Below, one piece after another: positions 49,276 through 61,831 of a DNA stretch of 64,000 nt. Each line of letters opens with the position of its first letter. Within the stretch, counting starts at the first letter, position 1. Origin of the DNA: Embiotoca jacksoni (taxonomy: Eukaryota > Chordata > Actinopteri > Embiotocidae); assembly GCA_022577435.1 (NCBI GenBank), contig JAKOON010000017.1:2449501-2513500 (forward strand), read 5' to 3'. The notes beneath the pieces are model-generated. The model ran no database searches. It worked only from the letters and a program-made list of their open reading frames with translations, and had not been told where the DNA came from. The position numbers and the translations under genes were made by a program.

Positions 49276-52200
49276 TGTTCGCCCACCATCCACCCTGACT
49301 GACTGAGACACGTTATATGCATGCTCTATTCACTCAGGATAACCTCAAATGTGGACATAATCCAGGCTGCCATTATGTTTTAGTGACTACTTACTGTGTA
49401 ATGTCATTTCAAGGAGACACGGTTGCCAATCGACTTTCAGGAAGCAAACATAAGCTTCACTTTTTGTCTAAACACACCTTTACAGGAAGAGTGGCAGACA
49501 CAATTGCATTGTGAATGAATAACAATACAAAAACAAAATGTCTAAAATACGGACCTTGTTTTATTTTCTCCTGTGATCATAGAGGAATTGGGTTTGTTTT
49601 AGGCTAATATCATGACAAAGTATAAGTTGATATAAATTAAATACAAAGACAATCTTGTGATTATACAAAGAACTAATAGTTGATACTTTTGTACCATTCT
49701 TTCATGGTATGGGATTAAGTTAGAAAAATAAAGTCCTTTGTGATTTTAGAAAACAAAATAATTGGGAACATTATTTGCAGAAAAACAACTTTAAAGACAG
49801 TGGATGCCAAACTACTTCCATCCCTGTCAAACCGTTAACTGTGATGGACAATTTCCTCCATTCTTAATGCACCACATCCTGTGACCCACAGAGGCAGCGT
49901 TTGACCTTTTCCCATTTCAGTGCTGACTGCGACAAACTCACTTTGTTAGCAAGGATTTTAAATAAAGCCTGCTTAAACTGACAACATCAGATTGCTGCCA
50001 TGTTTGGCCACTGCCTTGTTAGTGGGGACACTTAATCAATGTCTGTCATGGTGTCTGGAGATCAAAGAATTGATTTATGAATAGGATCGCTATATGTTTC
50101 CAGTGAGTCCATTTCAGGCAGGCACACCACATGACAATTTCATCCCAAGGGGTTGTTCTGGATAATGGATTAATTACGGAAAGGAATGAAGAAATAGAGA
50201 TATGCTGGCCAGCAGGAGTACTCTTATTAGACCTGGCATTAACATGTTTTATTATCTGAAGAGAAACATTGACATTAAAAAAAACAAAAAAACATGTCAA
50301 GTTGGGTGCTTAGTCAGGCACTCAGGAAAATTGTCATTTCTATGCAAGTACAGCCTTTCATCGGATGTTATTTGATATTCATAGAAATCTACAGTCCTTG
50401 TTAAGTCTCTTATAGAATTGCTATTTAACCTGTCAAGGATGGTGCTTGCAGAGATGCTGGCTGCCTGGCTGAGTGAAAATTGAATCCTCAGGCTATGATA
50501 ATGTTTGAGACCTGGGATCCTCTGCACCCTTATCCTCTTTTTCATGAATGCAAGAGGAGTTTGCCCAAAAATATGTTGAAAGGAAGAACGTGTTCATGAC
50601 CTCAGTAGGCAGGCATTAGTGCCAAAAGAAAAAAAGACTGAGGTGGTGTGCAAAATGTTGAAGCTTTTGCAGTAAACATCTGAGAGATGAAGTCAAATTA
50701 AGACAAGAACAGTAATGACACATGTAAAAATGAGTGTGAAGTCAGGTTTCTGTTCCTTCAATTTTACATTCTTGACAAACACTGCTCTAGACAATATTTT
50801 TGAATTAACAATAGAAATAATGACTGATTAATGTCTTATCCTATATATTACATTCTTTTGAGTAAAAAATAAATTAAAACAAGATTGGGAACTTCCTTGA
50901 CTTCCAGCAGTGTGTATACTTGGCTAAAAGGGGAGCTGTGGATGATGCCGTCATTCACCTCAATCTGCCTTCTATAAGTCTTATTTCATTTTAATATATT
51001 TCCATATTGGCAATTCTTCTGCATTTAATACGATGTGTCCTCATATCCTGGCAGAGAAAGATAACCCATTTTAGAGTGTTTGTCTTATAGGATGGATTTT
51101 AGATCTATGACTATTCCAAAAAAATATATTTTTCTCCAAAAACACTTATGCATTTGCAACTTCAACCCAGCAGAAACTACCACCACAGGAGCAAATCTCT
51201 CTGCAAATGCCTCAATCATGTTGTATAGAAGCAAAGTGCAATGGAGGTGGACCAGTTGGGTCTTCTGTAGCAGAGTCTTCGCTGTGAAAGCTTCAAAAGA
51301 GACAGACTGCATACACGAAGCCTACAAACTACAGTTTATGACATAATGACAATGGTTATTGGGGTTAGAACATACATCAGCCCAGCTGTGCAGCAAAACA
51401 TTATTATTTTTGTATAAAATGTTTACACTCTCCCTCACAGTCATAAATCATCAGCTTGTAACATTCAGCGTATCTCAGCTTTCATTGCACTTACATCTCA
51501 AAATAACTCTTGTCATGTTTGTTTTTTATTTCCCTCAGCTTGCCATGGTCTATTGAGACTATTGTCAGTAAAGACATTGGGATCTCAGCTGCTTGCACAA
51601 ATCAATTTCTGCTTTGGTGATTGTGATTGTCAACACCAAGCAAAATGTTGCACCTCAAAATAGTTGCAATTACAGCCAAAATTGTATGTTCTCAAGCGAG
51701 TAGTTTCAAATAGTATGAAAAATTATCTGTTTTAAAATACAGTGTACATGGCTCAACATTGGCTCAGCTATTTATTCAAAAGAATAAAACAACAAACAAT
51801 AATCGCTGGTTTAAGAATAGCTGTGTTTAAATCAGGACTAAATGAAGAGACATTTAACCTTGAGGTTGCCTGGATGAGAGGACACACTTAGTGCTAAAGA
51901 ACTGCAACAGCAATCTCTTGAGCAGTTCAAAGACACAGTTGGCACTGTCTGCATTGAAATGGAGATGGTGTGATCTGTGCCTGATTTGCAAAACAAATTG
52001 CCGCTGCTTTCTAAGTCTGTGGAGATCAGTATCAAAATAAGCTTCTGCCAGAACATTACCACAAATCAAGAGGAGAGACCCCATTACTCTGGGTCTTAAA
52101 ATTTTTAACTGTCAATACTAGAATCATATTGGAATTGAAAAACAAAATTAGAATTACAAGTGACTTAGTTTTGCTGTATTCTCTTATTTGGCATGTTAAA

Positions 52201-52883
52201 GTATGTCTCTTCACCAAACTGAAGCTAATTGTTTTAATGTGCTAATGGCAGGCAGAGGTGAGACTGGGGAATGCCGCATAAAGTATGACTAGGTAGGACT
52301 AACTACACTCTAACACCCAAACATAATTTTCTCATCACCATTAGGCCAAACTTCATCTCCAATTACATAATAAAACTGTCAAGCAGTCTGATATTGTCTG
52401 TAAAAGTGTTACAGCCAACATAGGACACTAAGTAGAGTTGTGCTCTTAGCTGAGTGCATTCACCATTCAATTCTGAGATGCACTGGGGCCAACAGAGAGA
52501 AGCAGTGGGAGGTAGAGCCCCCTGCACAGAAATAATCAATAACAACATTGAGAACAATTCTAAGTGAAAACAACAATCTATTTGTCAAGATGTGAAAATA
52601 AAAAAAGAAGATTGAAGCTGAATAAAGTTGCAAGAGCCATGTTTCATGTAGTGATTTAATCAGAGTTTTAACTAATAAGCACACGTGTGGTGCCAGTAGT
52701 ACGGAAAGGATACCAAGAAGAACATGTTTTTTAACTGCTGGTTTTCCCACAAAATGAGTTTGTTCATCTTGTTGCAAGCACAAGTTTCTGTCCTCTTTGT
52801 GTGTGTGTGTGTATTTTACTCCTGCCATTAACTCCAAGCCAACAGACCAGTCAACTCCATCAACCAAAGTAAGAGTATGTATT
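49276..52883. other. intergenic sequence
   Basis: No gene or named repeat recognised. Several 60-90 residue peptides can be read but show neither splice context nor family resemblance. Confidence 0.5.
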
Positions 52884-53400
52884 GAATCGACCCGTTCTTG
52901 TACCAGGATGTCATGTACTGCAGTTTTGTCAAAGCCTGTATCTCAAACATACACACAAGGCTTAGACACCAAAAACCATGTGGTTAGGTTTAGGGACTGA
53001 AACTTGGTTAGGTTTAGGATCATGGTTTGGGTTAAAATAAGTAATTTTACGTGAGTAATATTTATATGTCAGGTTAGTTACTTTACCTATGTTATGTGAT
53101 ATATGTATCTTATTTACATTATTTACAAGAAATCCATGTTGACTTTTACTTTCTCGTGGACTCAAACGTTGGTCTCCCAGGTGAAAGTCCTGTGTTTGTC
53201 CCATGCGACCGCCCCCAGCCTCCTCCTGACGTGAACTTTGTCACTTTCTCTTCTCCACATCAAACCACATGACCTTCTTCTTCGACCAGGTGATCGTGGT
53301 TTCAAAGTTCACCTAGTGAGTGTCACACTGATGCCAACAGCTTTGACAAAAAAAATCTGTATTTGACGCCCTGGGATTGAGAACAGGCTGATCTAATAGG
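52884..53400 (+). mobile_element. MITE with terminal inverted repeats (most complete copy)
   Basis: The left end (GTACCAGGATGTCATGTACT, then TTTTGTCAAAGCC) is the degenerate inverse of the right end, whose reverse complement reads CAATCCCAGGGCGTCAAATA and then TTTTTTGTCAAAGCT. The body has TTAGACACCAAAAACCATGT, GGTTAGGTTTAGG and TAATTTTACGTGAGT, shared with copies at 9.6 and 58 kb and more weakly at 27.8 kb. It has no transposase and is therefore non-autonomous. The superfamily is not assigned because the exact ends and TSD are unclear. Confidence 0.65.
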
Positions 53401-56400
53401 ACAGCCTGTTATGATTTGACAGTAGCCTTTACTGTATATGTCTGTGTATACGTGGTGCACAGCTATTCAAACATGTTAGAATAATTACAGTATTTTGGCA
53501 TTATCCAAGGTACACTACATTTGTATTGGCCTGATTGAGACAAGTCATTTTATTCCATCGTCCTTATTTTTCAATCTAGTGGCCAAAAAGAAAAGAGAAA
53601 ATGCTTGTGAGCACACTGTCCCTCATTCAGATAGTTATCTTGCTGGTAAAGCAATTTAGTTTCATAGCACCAGTGAGTGATAAAACTGTTATCTGCTTCA
53701 TGTTGATTCTTTCGGCTTTATTCCACATCTATTTGGTTTTAATACATTTTTTGATTAATTTCTTATCATTGTCATACACACCATAAGAGACAAGAACCAT
53801 GTCATTTCAATGTGATGTTTTTAACATGATAACAGGAGGCCCTCCAGCTCTCCTGATCCAGATCAACAACCTTTCCTTTCTGGTGAGAGGACAAAATAAC
53901 ATTAAAGTGCAGACTTTCAGCAAATTATAGTTTAATCAACAATCTAACGAAGCAATTTACAAAAATAATTAAATGTTAACATTATGATATTTCACAGTTC
54001 ACTAATGTCATAAAATGAGATTACATCAATGGGCTAATTGTAAACTGTATAAGAAACAAACCTGGTGATGACACTTTGTCAATAAGACCAGGTTACGTCA
54101 GCAGGTGAGAATTGTAAAAGGCCAAAGATTGTCTCCAAAGGATTATCAGTATTTCCTTCTTCACAGTCAGTCAGATAGCATCACTATCCATATGCAGTAT
54201 TCTTTGTTTACTGTTGTTTGGTTTGTCGAGATAACGTTTACGGTCATATCATATAGCAAACTTGTCTACTAAAACCGGGAAGTGGTAGCCCATTTCTAAA
54301 TCAAGAAGATATAGTTTAATGCAAGAAAAATATTCAGGCCCTGTAATATAGTTAGCAAACACAATAGAAAAAGACATGAGAGAACTGTTTATTATAACAT
54401 TTATGATGTATTAGTTGTAAGCCGATAGACATTTTATTAAACTCAAGATATAGTTCATATTGTTTTTTAATTGTTATTAATTAACACTTACACGTGTACT
54501 GACAGGTTTCTTGACAATCTCTTAACAACATAATTATGATGTGTAACAAAGTATCTGTTTAAGGTTTGTACACTGCTTGTGAATACTAAAGAGGGGGACT
54601 TAAAGGAACCCTGTGGATGGCATATAAAGTGATGTAACTAGAGTGGCAGTGACGAAAAGTGTCAGACAAGATTCACCTTTTTTTATCAGAAATTGCAGAT
54701 TGAAATGGCAGTGGATTTTTGTTTTTCAGACTAGTTGTACTCTTGGGTATGCCACCTGTAGACAACAAAGTACAACAGTGGTGACTACACATCTATTTGA
54801 TAAATAACATACAGGAAGCATTGCAAACACTACCCCAATATCAATTAAGTTTGAAATAAAGTCCCTCCGGGGTGCACAGAGACAGAGAAGAATGGCGACA
54901 GGCAGAATGTGGGATGCAGCAGCTGACAGTAGCAGAGAGTGAATACAAGCATGAAGACCTTTCAAAAATCAGGTTAGGGAAATGTGATGGGTGTGGCAGG
55001 GTTCCTGTCATCTGACACAGCATACCATGACATTGAAGCCCCTTTCATCATGCACAAAAGCTGACTTAAAGTCAGCGTGTCAGCAGCTTTCAGTTTGCCC
55101 TGAACAGTTAACCCAGCACTGTAGTAAATCTATTCACTGTGTGAATATATGGGTCTGGACACACTTCATAGAGAATCGTTTCCAGTTGTTGCATCCAACT
55201 GGGTGTAGACCTGGGGTTCATGTTTAAAGTATACAGCTTTTAACCAATCCGCATTGATCACAATGTATGCCGAAAGTCTACCACCGCTGCAACTACATTT
55301 AGAAAAGAATGCTTGACTTCAATGTCATTATACTGAGCCACCGCCACTGGTTGCTGATTGGTCCACCCTTCAGCCTGCCAGGCTACAGAAAACTGCCTTC
55401 TGACCATGAAGCTGGCTCCAAGCTGACTTTTGGAGCCTTATTGGCATAGTGTCACGACACACTACAAACACAACAAAATCTATACCCATCCTCAGTACAA
55501 TTGTCTATGATATAATGTAGCAGTTATCTCCCTCATAAAATATACCATGAAATGGAATACTTTCACCTGGCTGTTGCCATGATCCTTATCTTCTGACTGA
55601 TGTTTTTCCAAAGAAAACGTGCTTTCAAAAGTAAGAACTTGACCTGATGAGGCAGCTGGATTCACGAGATGACAAAATACTTCAAAATACTTCAAAACAA
55701 GACTTCAAGTTAGGTGCTTGTGGCCAAACCACAGTGGTTCCGACCAATCAATGTTCACTGAGGAACTACTTCCAGATAAAGACGTGGCTTAGGTGTGATG
55801 ACAGACTGTTTGTTTGAAAACAACAATGGCTACCTTGCTACCTTCTTTGAATTAAATATTTTTGTACTATTTGTAAGATTGCCTTGTATGTGCACATTTG
55901 CTGTACAGGCCAGGAATCATTTACATGCTAACATACTATCCTTGGGCTGTGCTTTGTTGTTGTTTCTTCCTCTGTGCCCTCATACTACATCATACAGTTT
56001 GTTGACGTGATTGGTTGAAGCTAGCCAATGATAGACAGATAGTTCACCCAATCACCTGCCAAGTATCTTTTGGAAGTGCTTGCCCTTGTCCAAACACTTT
56101 CCAAGGACAACTTCTCAGATGATTCTGTGTGGCGAACCATCTGGCATGTCAGGTTAAACAAAATGTCCTCCCACAATACAGTCTTCAAGGGCCGACCAGT
56201 GCAAGCAAATGCCATAGCATGCCAAAAGTGTTGCTTAGCAACAAAAGATGTGGTTATTTGAGTGTGTACTTGAGAGTAAACTGACACTTTGCGAAAGGGA
56301 GTGTGACTGTGCATGTAGCTAACAATGCTGCATCTCAATAAAGCCTTTTTGTTGGCATCTCTCTCTGAAAGAGCTTAAAGTGTCCTGCTGCAACTGTCAT

Positions 56401-56935
56401 TAGTCATTTTGGAATTGTCAGTTCATTTTTAAATGTCATTGCCATTTTCAGGTTATTTGCATTCAGTCCCACTTTCAGTCACTTAAAAAAGGGAGATTAG
56501 ACAAAATGCAGGCTTTGCGATCAGTTGCTATTACCCCAGCAATCACCACCTTCACAGCTTTTCGCTAACTCTTGTTAAATTCTCCCACCTCTTTCCCTAA
56601 TATTTCTCTGTCATCCTCTTCTCTCTTTAGCTTTCTTTATTTTCCACTCTCTTTTCTTTCATCCTGTCATCTCTTCCTTTGTCCCTCACTTCTCTCTCCT
56701 CATTTCCCTATCAAGTGATGTTTAATTTTAAAAGGCCTAACTGTCAAACATTGGATATTCCTCCAGTGCCATAACAGGATTTCAGTTTGTCAGTAAAACA
56801 TTTGTCATGGTAAAGCACACACAGAAAACTCAGAATAAATGCATATTATATCAGACATTGTCGCACTGTTTGGTTTATGTGCATGACGGAGCTAAATGAA
56901 AACTAAAGTCTCTCACTCACCTTTTTACCAGAGAC
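53401..56935. other. intergenic sequence
   Basis: No gene recognised. 55320-56060 has several CCAAT/ATTGG words (TGATTGGTCCACC, GACCAATCAATG, GTGATTGGTTGAAG, AGCCAATGATAG) and may include decayed transposon sequence, but no ends could be defined. Confidence 0.45.
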
Positions 56936-57475
56936 CCCAGTTCGGTTTAGCTCTACTTGCCCATTGCCCGTGGATGGTATCTGGAACCTGGTACTATTTT
57001 TAGTATTGCCTCTGTTGGGGTTCCAAGCAAGCAGAGCCGATACTAAAAGGTGACATGAAAACACTGTAGATCATGAGCTCCCACAGTGCGATAGACACTC
57101 TCTTTAGAGGTGCAGACTAATGGAAGTTTGTGTCCTGTTCCTCCTTCACTAGAGTAGTTTTGATGCACAGCCAGATAGATGTGTCTGAAGTTATACACCC
57201 AGTGAGTGCTTAATGAAACCGGTCTTGCAACAAACAAGAAGATGGGCGTGTGTTCAGAGCAAAGCTCGCCTCCAAGGTGTTGTGCTAACATGACTAAAGT
57301 CCTAAGGAGAGACACGAAGGCCACACTGAACTTTGTTGTCAAGTTTTGTCTGTCAAATGTTCTATTGCAGTGAAAAGCAATTTCATTGAAGTGAATTGAA
57401 ATTGGCGTTATGGCCATTTAGTAAGGGCATACTATCTGCAGTGAAAAATGAAAATCAGAAAAGTACCTGATACCA
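56936..57475. mobile_element. MITE-like repeat with inverted ends
   Basis: The left part reads GGTATCTGGAACCTGGTACT, GGGGTTCCAAGCAAGCAGAG, CCGATACTAAAAGGTGACAT. The right end, reverse complemented, reads GGTATCAGGTACTTTTCTGA, so both ends begin GGTATC and carry GGTAC. The left part matches from memory an abundant teleost MITE (GGTTCCAAGCGAGCCGAGCC type). No transposase. Confidence 0.6.
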
Positions 57476-57954
57476 AAAGAAAGTGAAGTCAAGTAGAATA
57501 GAGACGGTACAATCAGTGGAGTTGTGTCTTTATTAAGTTCAAGGAAACACAGTTAAACATCAAGAAGACAGAAACTTCCATTGAAAGAATGAAAGCTAAT
57601 ACACCTTCTTTCTGTCAAATGATAGGGTTTACTTATAAGAAACTGTATTCTCCATGCAACAATGTGCTCAGTTAGGAGTTGACTCTGAAAGTATAAAATT
57701 CTGATAATGTGTACCTTGAACAAGGCTACACAACCCTCTAAGTTGTTACGTAAATATTGAAAATGTTTTGAAAGTCTGCATTTGGATTTGCATCAAAATC
57801 CCACTGTGAGAGGCAATCATGCTGATTGTCTGGTGTACGCTGTGATTGTTGGAAATACAGCATACCTAGATGCTCTCTGGGAATCTCACTGCTTTGTACT
57901 GGGATGAAAAGTGAAATAGAAGCTTAAATGTATCATATTATGTGTAGTAACCTG
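57476..57954. other. intergenic sequence
   Basis: Nothing recognised. Confidence 0.45.
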
Positions 57955-58735
57955 TCCTAATCCCAGGGCATTAAATACTGACATTTTGTCAAAGTCTGCT
58001 GGTGTCACAGAGATACACACAAGGCGCCTTCTGTTTAAGCATCAAAAGAACTTGGTTTTGTTCAGGAGAAGATGGTTTTGGTTAAAATAAGTGCATCACT
58101 AATCCAAGTAACATTATGTACATGAGTTCAGTTACCTTATTATACATATTTTAAAGAGGAGGTTATAATTTAGGTAGGTTGTGTTGATCTCTGATCAAAG
58201 AGGGGGGAACTGTGAAGGAATTTGCATTCATCAATGGGTCTCCTCGTCTCATCAATCAGGTTTCTCTGTCTCTTGAGATCATTAGGTCCTCCTGAACTCT
58301 TGTGTTGGCATTAAGTAAAGTCTGTTACAGCTATAGATGGAGACAGTTTAGTGTTCCAGGTTAACCAAGTTTCAAGGACGAAGCAGGTGCCTCTTATCCG
58401 GAAATCCAGAACATTCATATTAACTGGACTTGGGAGCAGAGGAACTCAGAGATGGAATTAGACTTGTCACTCTGTCAAGCTTCTGTCAAGCCTGTCAATA
58501 AATATTGCTGTTGATCATCAAGTCAGTCTCTTGAGCTTTAACCAGAATCAGACTTCATAATTTCCATCACATACATTACATAAGCTTACTTACATTAATT
58601 AAAATGAATCCAAGTTGAAGTTTAATTTATCACAATCTCGCATCCTGGTCCCCTGGGTAAACGTTCTGTGTTTGATCAGTTCAACCACCCCAACCTCATC
58701 CATCAAAATCCACATACAGTCAGTAGTGGGACCCT
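57955..58735 (+). mobile_element. MITE copy split by an LTR insertion
   Basis: 57955-58155 matches the left half of the 52884-53400 MITE (CCCAGGGCATTAAATACTGA, TTTTGTCAAAGTCTG, ATACACACAAGG, GGTTAAAATAAGT). 58572-58735 matches its right half (CTTACTTACATTAATT, CCCTGGGTAAACGTTCTGTG). About 415 unrelated bases lie between, containing an LTR. The outer right inverted end was not identified. Confidence 0.6.
58156..58571 (+). mobile_element. LTR with adjoining polypurine tract, nested in the MITE
   Basis: TGTGAAGG (58211) to CCATCACA (58571) gives TGTGA...TCACA inverted ends over 361 bases, with a CAATAAATATTG poly-A signal region near 58497. Directly before it is CAAAGAGGGGGGAAC, which looks like a polypurine tract, so this resembles the 3' end of an LTR retroelement rather than a solo LTR. 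No coding genes remain and no clear TSD was found. Confidence 0.55.
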
Positions 58736-59574
58736 CATAACTGAACTTACTGTCTATACTTTTGGAGCCAGCTAGGTACCTACACTTGAGCAATAACCAA
58801 TTACCTGAAGAGGATTGTGTTAGTCGACCATCACAACTGCAAAACAATTATTTTCAAGTTTAACTTTTAATTCTTTAGACTGAGATTGACCTCTTTGTTT
58901 TACAGGCCATTGACACCGCCATTGTCAAAGCAGAGTAGCTACATAAATTACTGCTGCCAAAACACACATAGATGTATAATCCATGTGTCATCCATTTTTC
59001 AATGGTAACACGGTGTGAGAACTGCTGTGCTCTGCCACCTCTTTCAGTGCTACTTGTACAACATGATGATCATCACACTGACCCCCAATCAATAGGATTT
59101 CAGTTACTGCAGAATGAGTTGCCATGAGAGACAAACAGTTGAACTAAATAGTCAGGCAACTGTGACATGGACTGATTGGGTTGTTTTCTGAACCACCAGG
59201 TACGGTACACACACGCATACACACACGCACATACCACTAATTACCAGAGACATTAAACAGGCTGTGTTTAAATCTTTTATGACCAGTATCCCGGTGTGGT
59301 TTTGCAAATAAGGATTGTCCTCTCCAGACCAAAAGGATGTCGTTGGTTCTTTGTTCAAACAGCTTAGGTGTCTCAAGCGCCGTTGAGGTGGGTGGACTTG
59401 TGAACAAAGACTCTGGCTTTGCCACAAGAGACCAGGGTTTGTGTTTTATCTCCTTCCAGCCACAGATGATCATACCTTAACCTTGACCAAGAGGTGTAGC
59501 CCCAAAAAAGTATTCTGCTGGTGTGTCATTGTCCATAATAAGAGTCCTTACAGTATTTTGATGATGCTAGTGTG
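58736..59574. other. intergenic sequence
   Basis: A short CA-rich run near 59208-59232. No gene recognised. Confidence 0.45.
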
Positions 59575-60045
59575 TCTGACAATGGCTCCCTTTGGTATTT
59601 GTGAGTGAAATGTTTCAAAACCCTTTGAATGGATTGTCATGAAATTTGGTATAGAGATACCCGCCCTTGTGCAAATGCAGACTTTTAAATAGGGGGTGTC
59701 ATCAAGTCAAAATTAAGCACCTGAATGTCCAACTAAATGTCTGCTTACAATGTGAAATAACTGATTCATTTTTTTCAAACAAATCATAACCATAATGTAC
59801 CTGTACATCCTCAATTACATGTTGACACATGTAATGTTAGTAGCCTATGCTAACACAATAAACGAATGGTGATGATAAACATCATTACTTTTAAAAAATT
59901 TTAGTGCAGTAAACAGTTTGCTCAACATCAGTACTTTTCCATTACAATTGTTAGCATGTTTGCACGCTAACATTTGTATTCAGCTCAAAGCACCACATTA
60001 AGTACAGCCTCACAGAGCTGCTATCATGGCTGTAAACTCTAGTAA
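59575..60045 (+). mobile_element. MITE-like dispersed teleost repeat
   Basis: The order GAATGGATTGTCATGAAATT, TGGTATAGAGATACC, GTTAGCATGTTTGCACGCTA, CAGCTCAAAGCACCACATTA, AGTACAGCCTCACAGAGCTG, TATCATGGCTGTAAACTCT matches from memory a very abundant fish repeat. Part of the family lies inverted at about 44090-44420. Confidence 0.65.
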
Positions 60046-60368
60046 GAGTTGAGTTGAAATCAAGTCACAAGCATATCTTCCCAAATTACAATTTTGCTTG
60101 AGTTATTTATTTATTTGTTCCCCAGCTTGCCAAGATAAGATGGAACTTTTGCCCTTTCATCATTAATATTGCTGTGGTGCCACTGACCAAAGCCCTTAAC
60201 CCCCAAAGCTTCAGCAGAGCTGGTCATAGGCCAACAGATCAAAGTGGGCCTCCCGGTATGAATGTGTGTATTTGTGTGAAGTTCAGAAACAGAGTGCCCT
60301 TCCCTTTGTGAAACTTTCCTAGATAGCTAAAAGTAGATAATGTTTAAAAAAAATAATAATGTTGAATG
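60046..60368. other. intergenic sequence
   Basis: Nothing recognised except weak SINE-like wording near 60190-60310. Confidence 0.4.
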
Positions 60369-60568
60369 GTCTGCACTTATATAGTGCCGTATAACCTTTC
60401 ATCATTTATAATCCTTTCACACACCAATGCTCACCTGCCATTGGGAGCTTGTAGGGATTCCATTTCTTGCCCAAGGAAACTTCAGCATGTGGACAGGAAA
60501 ACCTGGGGATTGAACCGGCAACCATATAATCAGTAGGCAACCCGCTCTATGAGCCACAGCTGCCACCA
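60369..60568 (-). mobile_element. tRNA-derived SINE
   Basis: Read on the minus strand it starts GGTGGCAGCTGTGGCTCATA (box A-like), then GGTTGCCGGTTCAATCCCC (box B), CCTTGGGCAAGAAATGG, and ends CACTATATAAGTGCAG. The tRNA-like head and the ...TATATAAGTGC tail are typical of a widespread teleost SINE. The copy is nearly full length but diverged. Confidence 0.75.
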
Positions 60569-61621
60569 AATTAGCGCTGAATGCATTTGTACTTTACATT
60601 CAGTCGTTGCATTCCCTAAGACCACATTGACAGTATACAAGGGCCTGCTGCCAAGTGCCAAAGAGACAGATTAGTTTACAGTTTCTTGAAAGAAGTGAGA
60701 TAATATTATGCAGAGACATACAGATATCTACTTCAGGTTATGTACCATGTCCATGCTGTACAGCAACAGGTCAGAGCAATTGATGCAATGAATAGTGATC
60801 TATTTTTGGCTCAGGGTTTGAAACTCTTGTCAGAGTGGCAGCATAACCCTCAAGCATATACTCGCTATTGATCATGCATTAATAGCCTGACAAACTCACT
60901 TTGCCATGAGATCAAATGCATCTTGTGTAGTCTATCTTGCAAAGTACTGCAAGCATGGAACTGATTCATTGAAAAAATAAGTATTTAAAGTCGATTAATC
61001 TACAGAGTCTTATGCTTTGCAGCATCTAGGTAGCCTGGAGCCTGTCTCAGATGACATTGGGTGACTTGCAAAAGTATTAATTTATACTGAGATCACTTGG
61101 ATGGTGTTGCCTCATGTCTAAGTTGCAGACATAAAGACATGAGTTCAAGATGTCCTCAGCAGAGGTTCACTGGATAGACTGGCTTACAGACTGAATAAAT
61201 CACAGACGTTAAAGACTTTCAGACCTACATGCATTTTGGAGGATCAGACTGAAGCCAATATGTTGATAAGGTATGTCTCTTTCTGTCATATAAAATACAA
61301 GCAGAGCACGGACCATTCTTAAAGTAAAGGAAACAATTTTTTTTTTTTTTTTTTACAAGACACATTGCTAAAGAAATCCCCCCTAAAGGTTTGGTGTCAT
61401 TTTAATCCATAGTCAATTACTCAGGCTGAGCTGCCTGCCATTTCTCCCTGTCAATCATTCTGCGTGACTGTTTTCAGATATGACAGCACACTGAGAGCTC
61501 CAGCACAAGGGTAGGCAAGCAGATCAGATGTGTTAAATAAGTACATTTTACACAGTTTATTTCTGTCCTCACAGGTAATTAACACTGTCAAATTCATTCA
61601 GTTTAATTTGTTTGTGGGTAT

Positions 61622-61623
<2 letters not shown>
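60569..61623. other. intergenic sequence
   Basis: A poly-T tract near 61338-61354. No gene recognised. Confidence 0.45.
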
Positions 61624-61682
<59 letters not shown>

Positions 61683-61782
61683 CTGTGTGTGCCTGTGTGT
61701 CTGTGTCCATGTTCAGCCTAATTGTTTCCTAATTCTGTTCCTTTTGTACACCCCCCCCCCACACACACACACATACCCCCCC

Positions 61783-61831
<49 letters not shown>
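61624..61831. repeat. compound (GT)n ... C-tract ... (CA)n low-complexity region
   Basis: A GT array at 61624-61679, a 10-base C run at 61751-61760, a 24-base C run at 61776-61799 and a CA array to 61831 lie within about 210 bases. GT and CA arms could pair with each other, and the C runs are i-motif/G4-type sequence on opposite strands. Confidence 0.95.
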
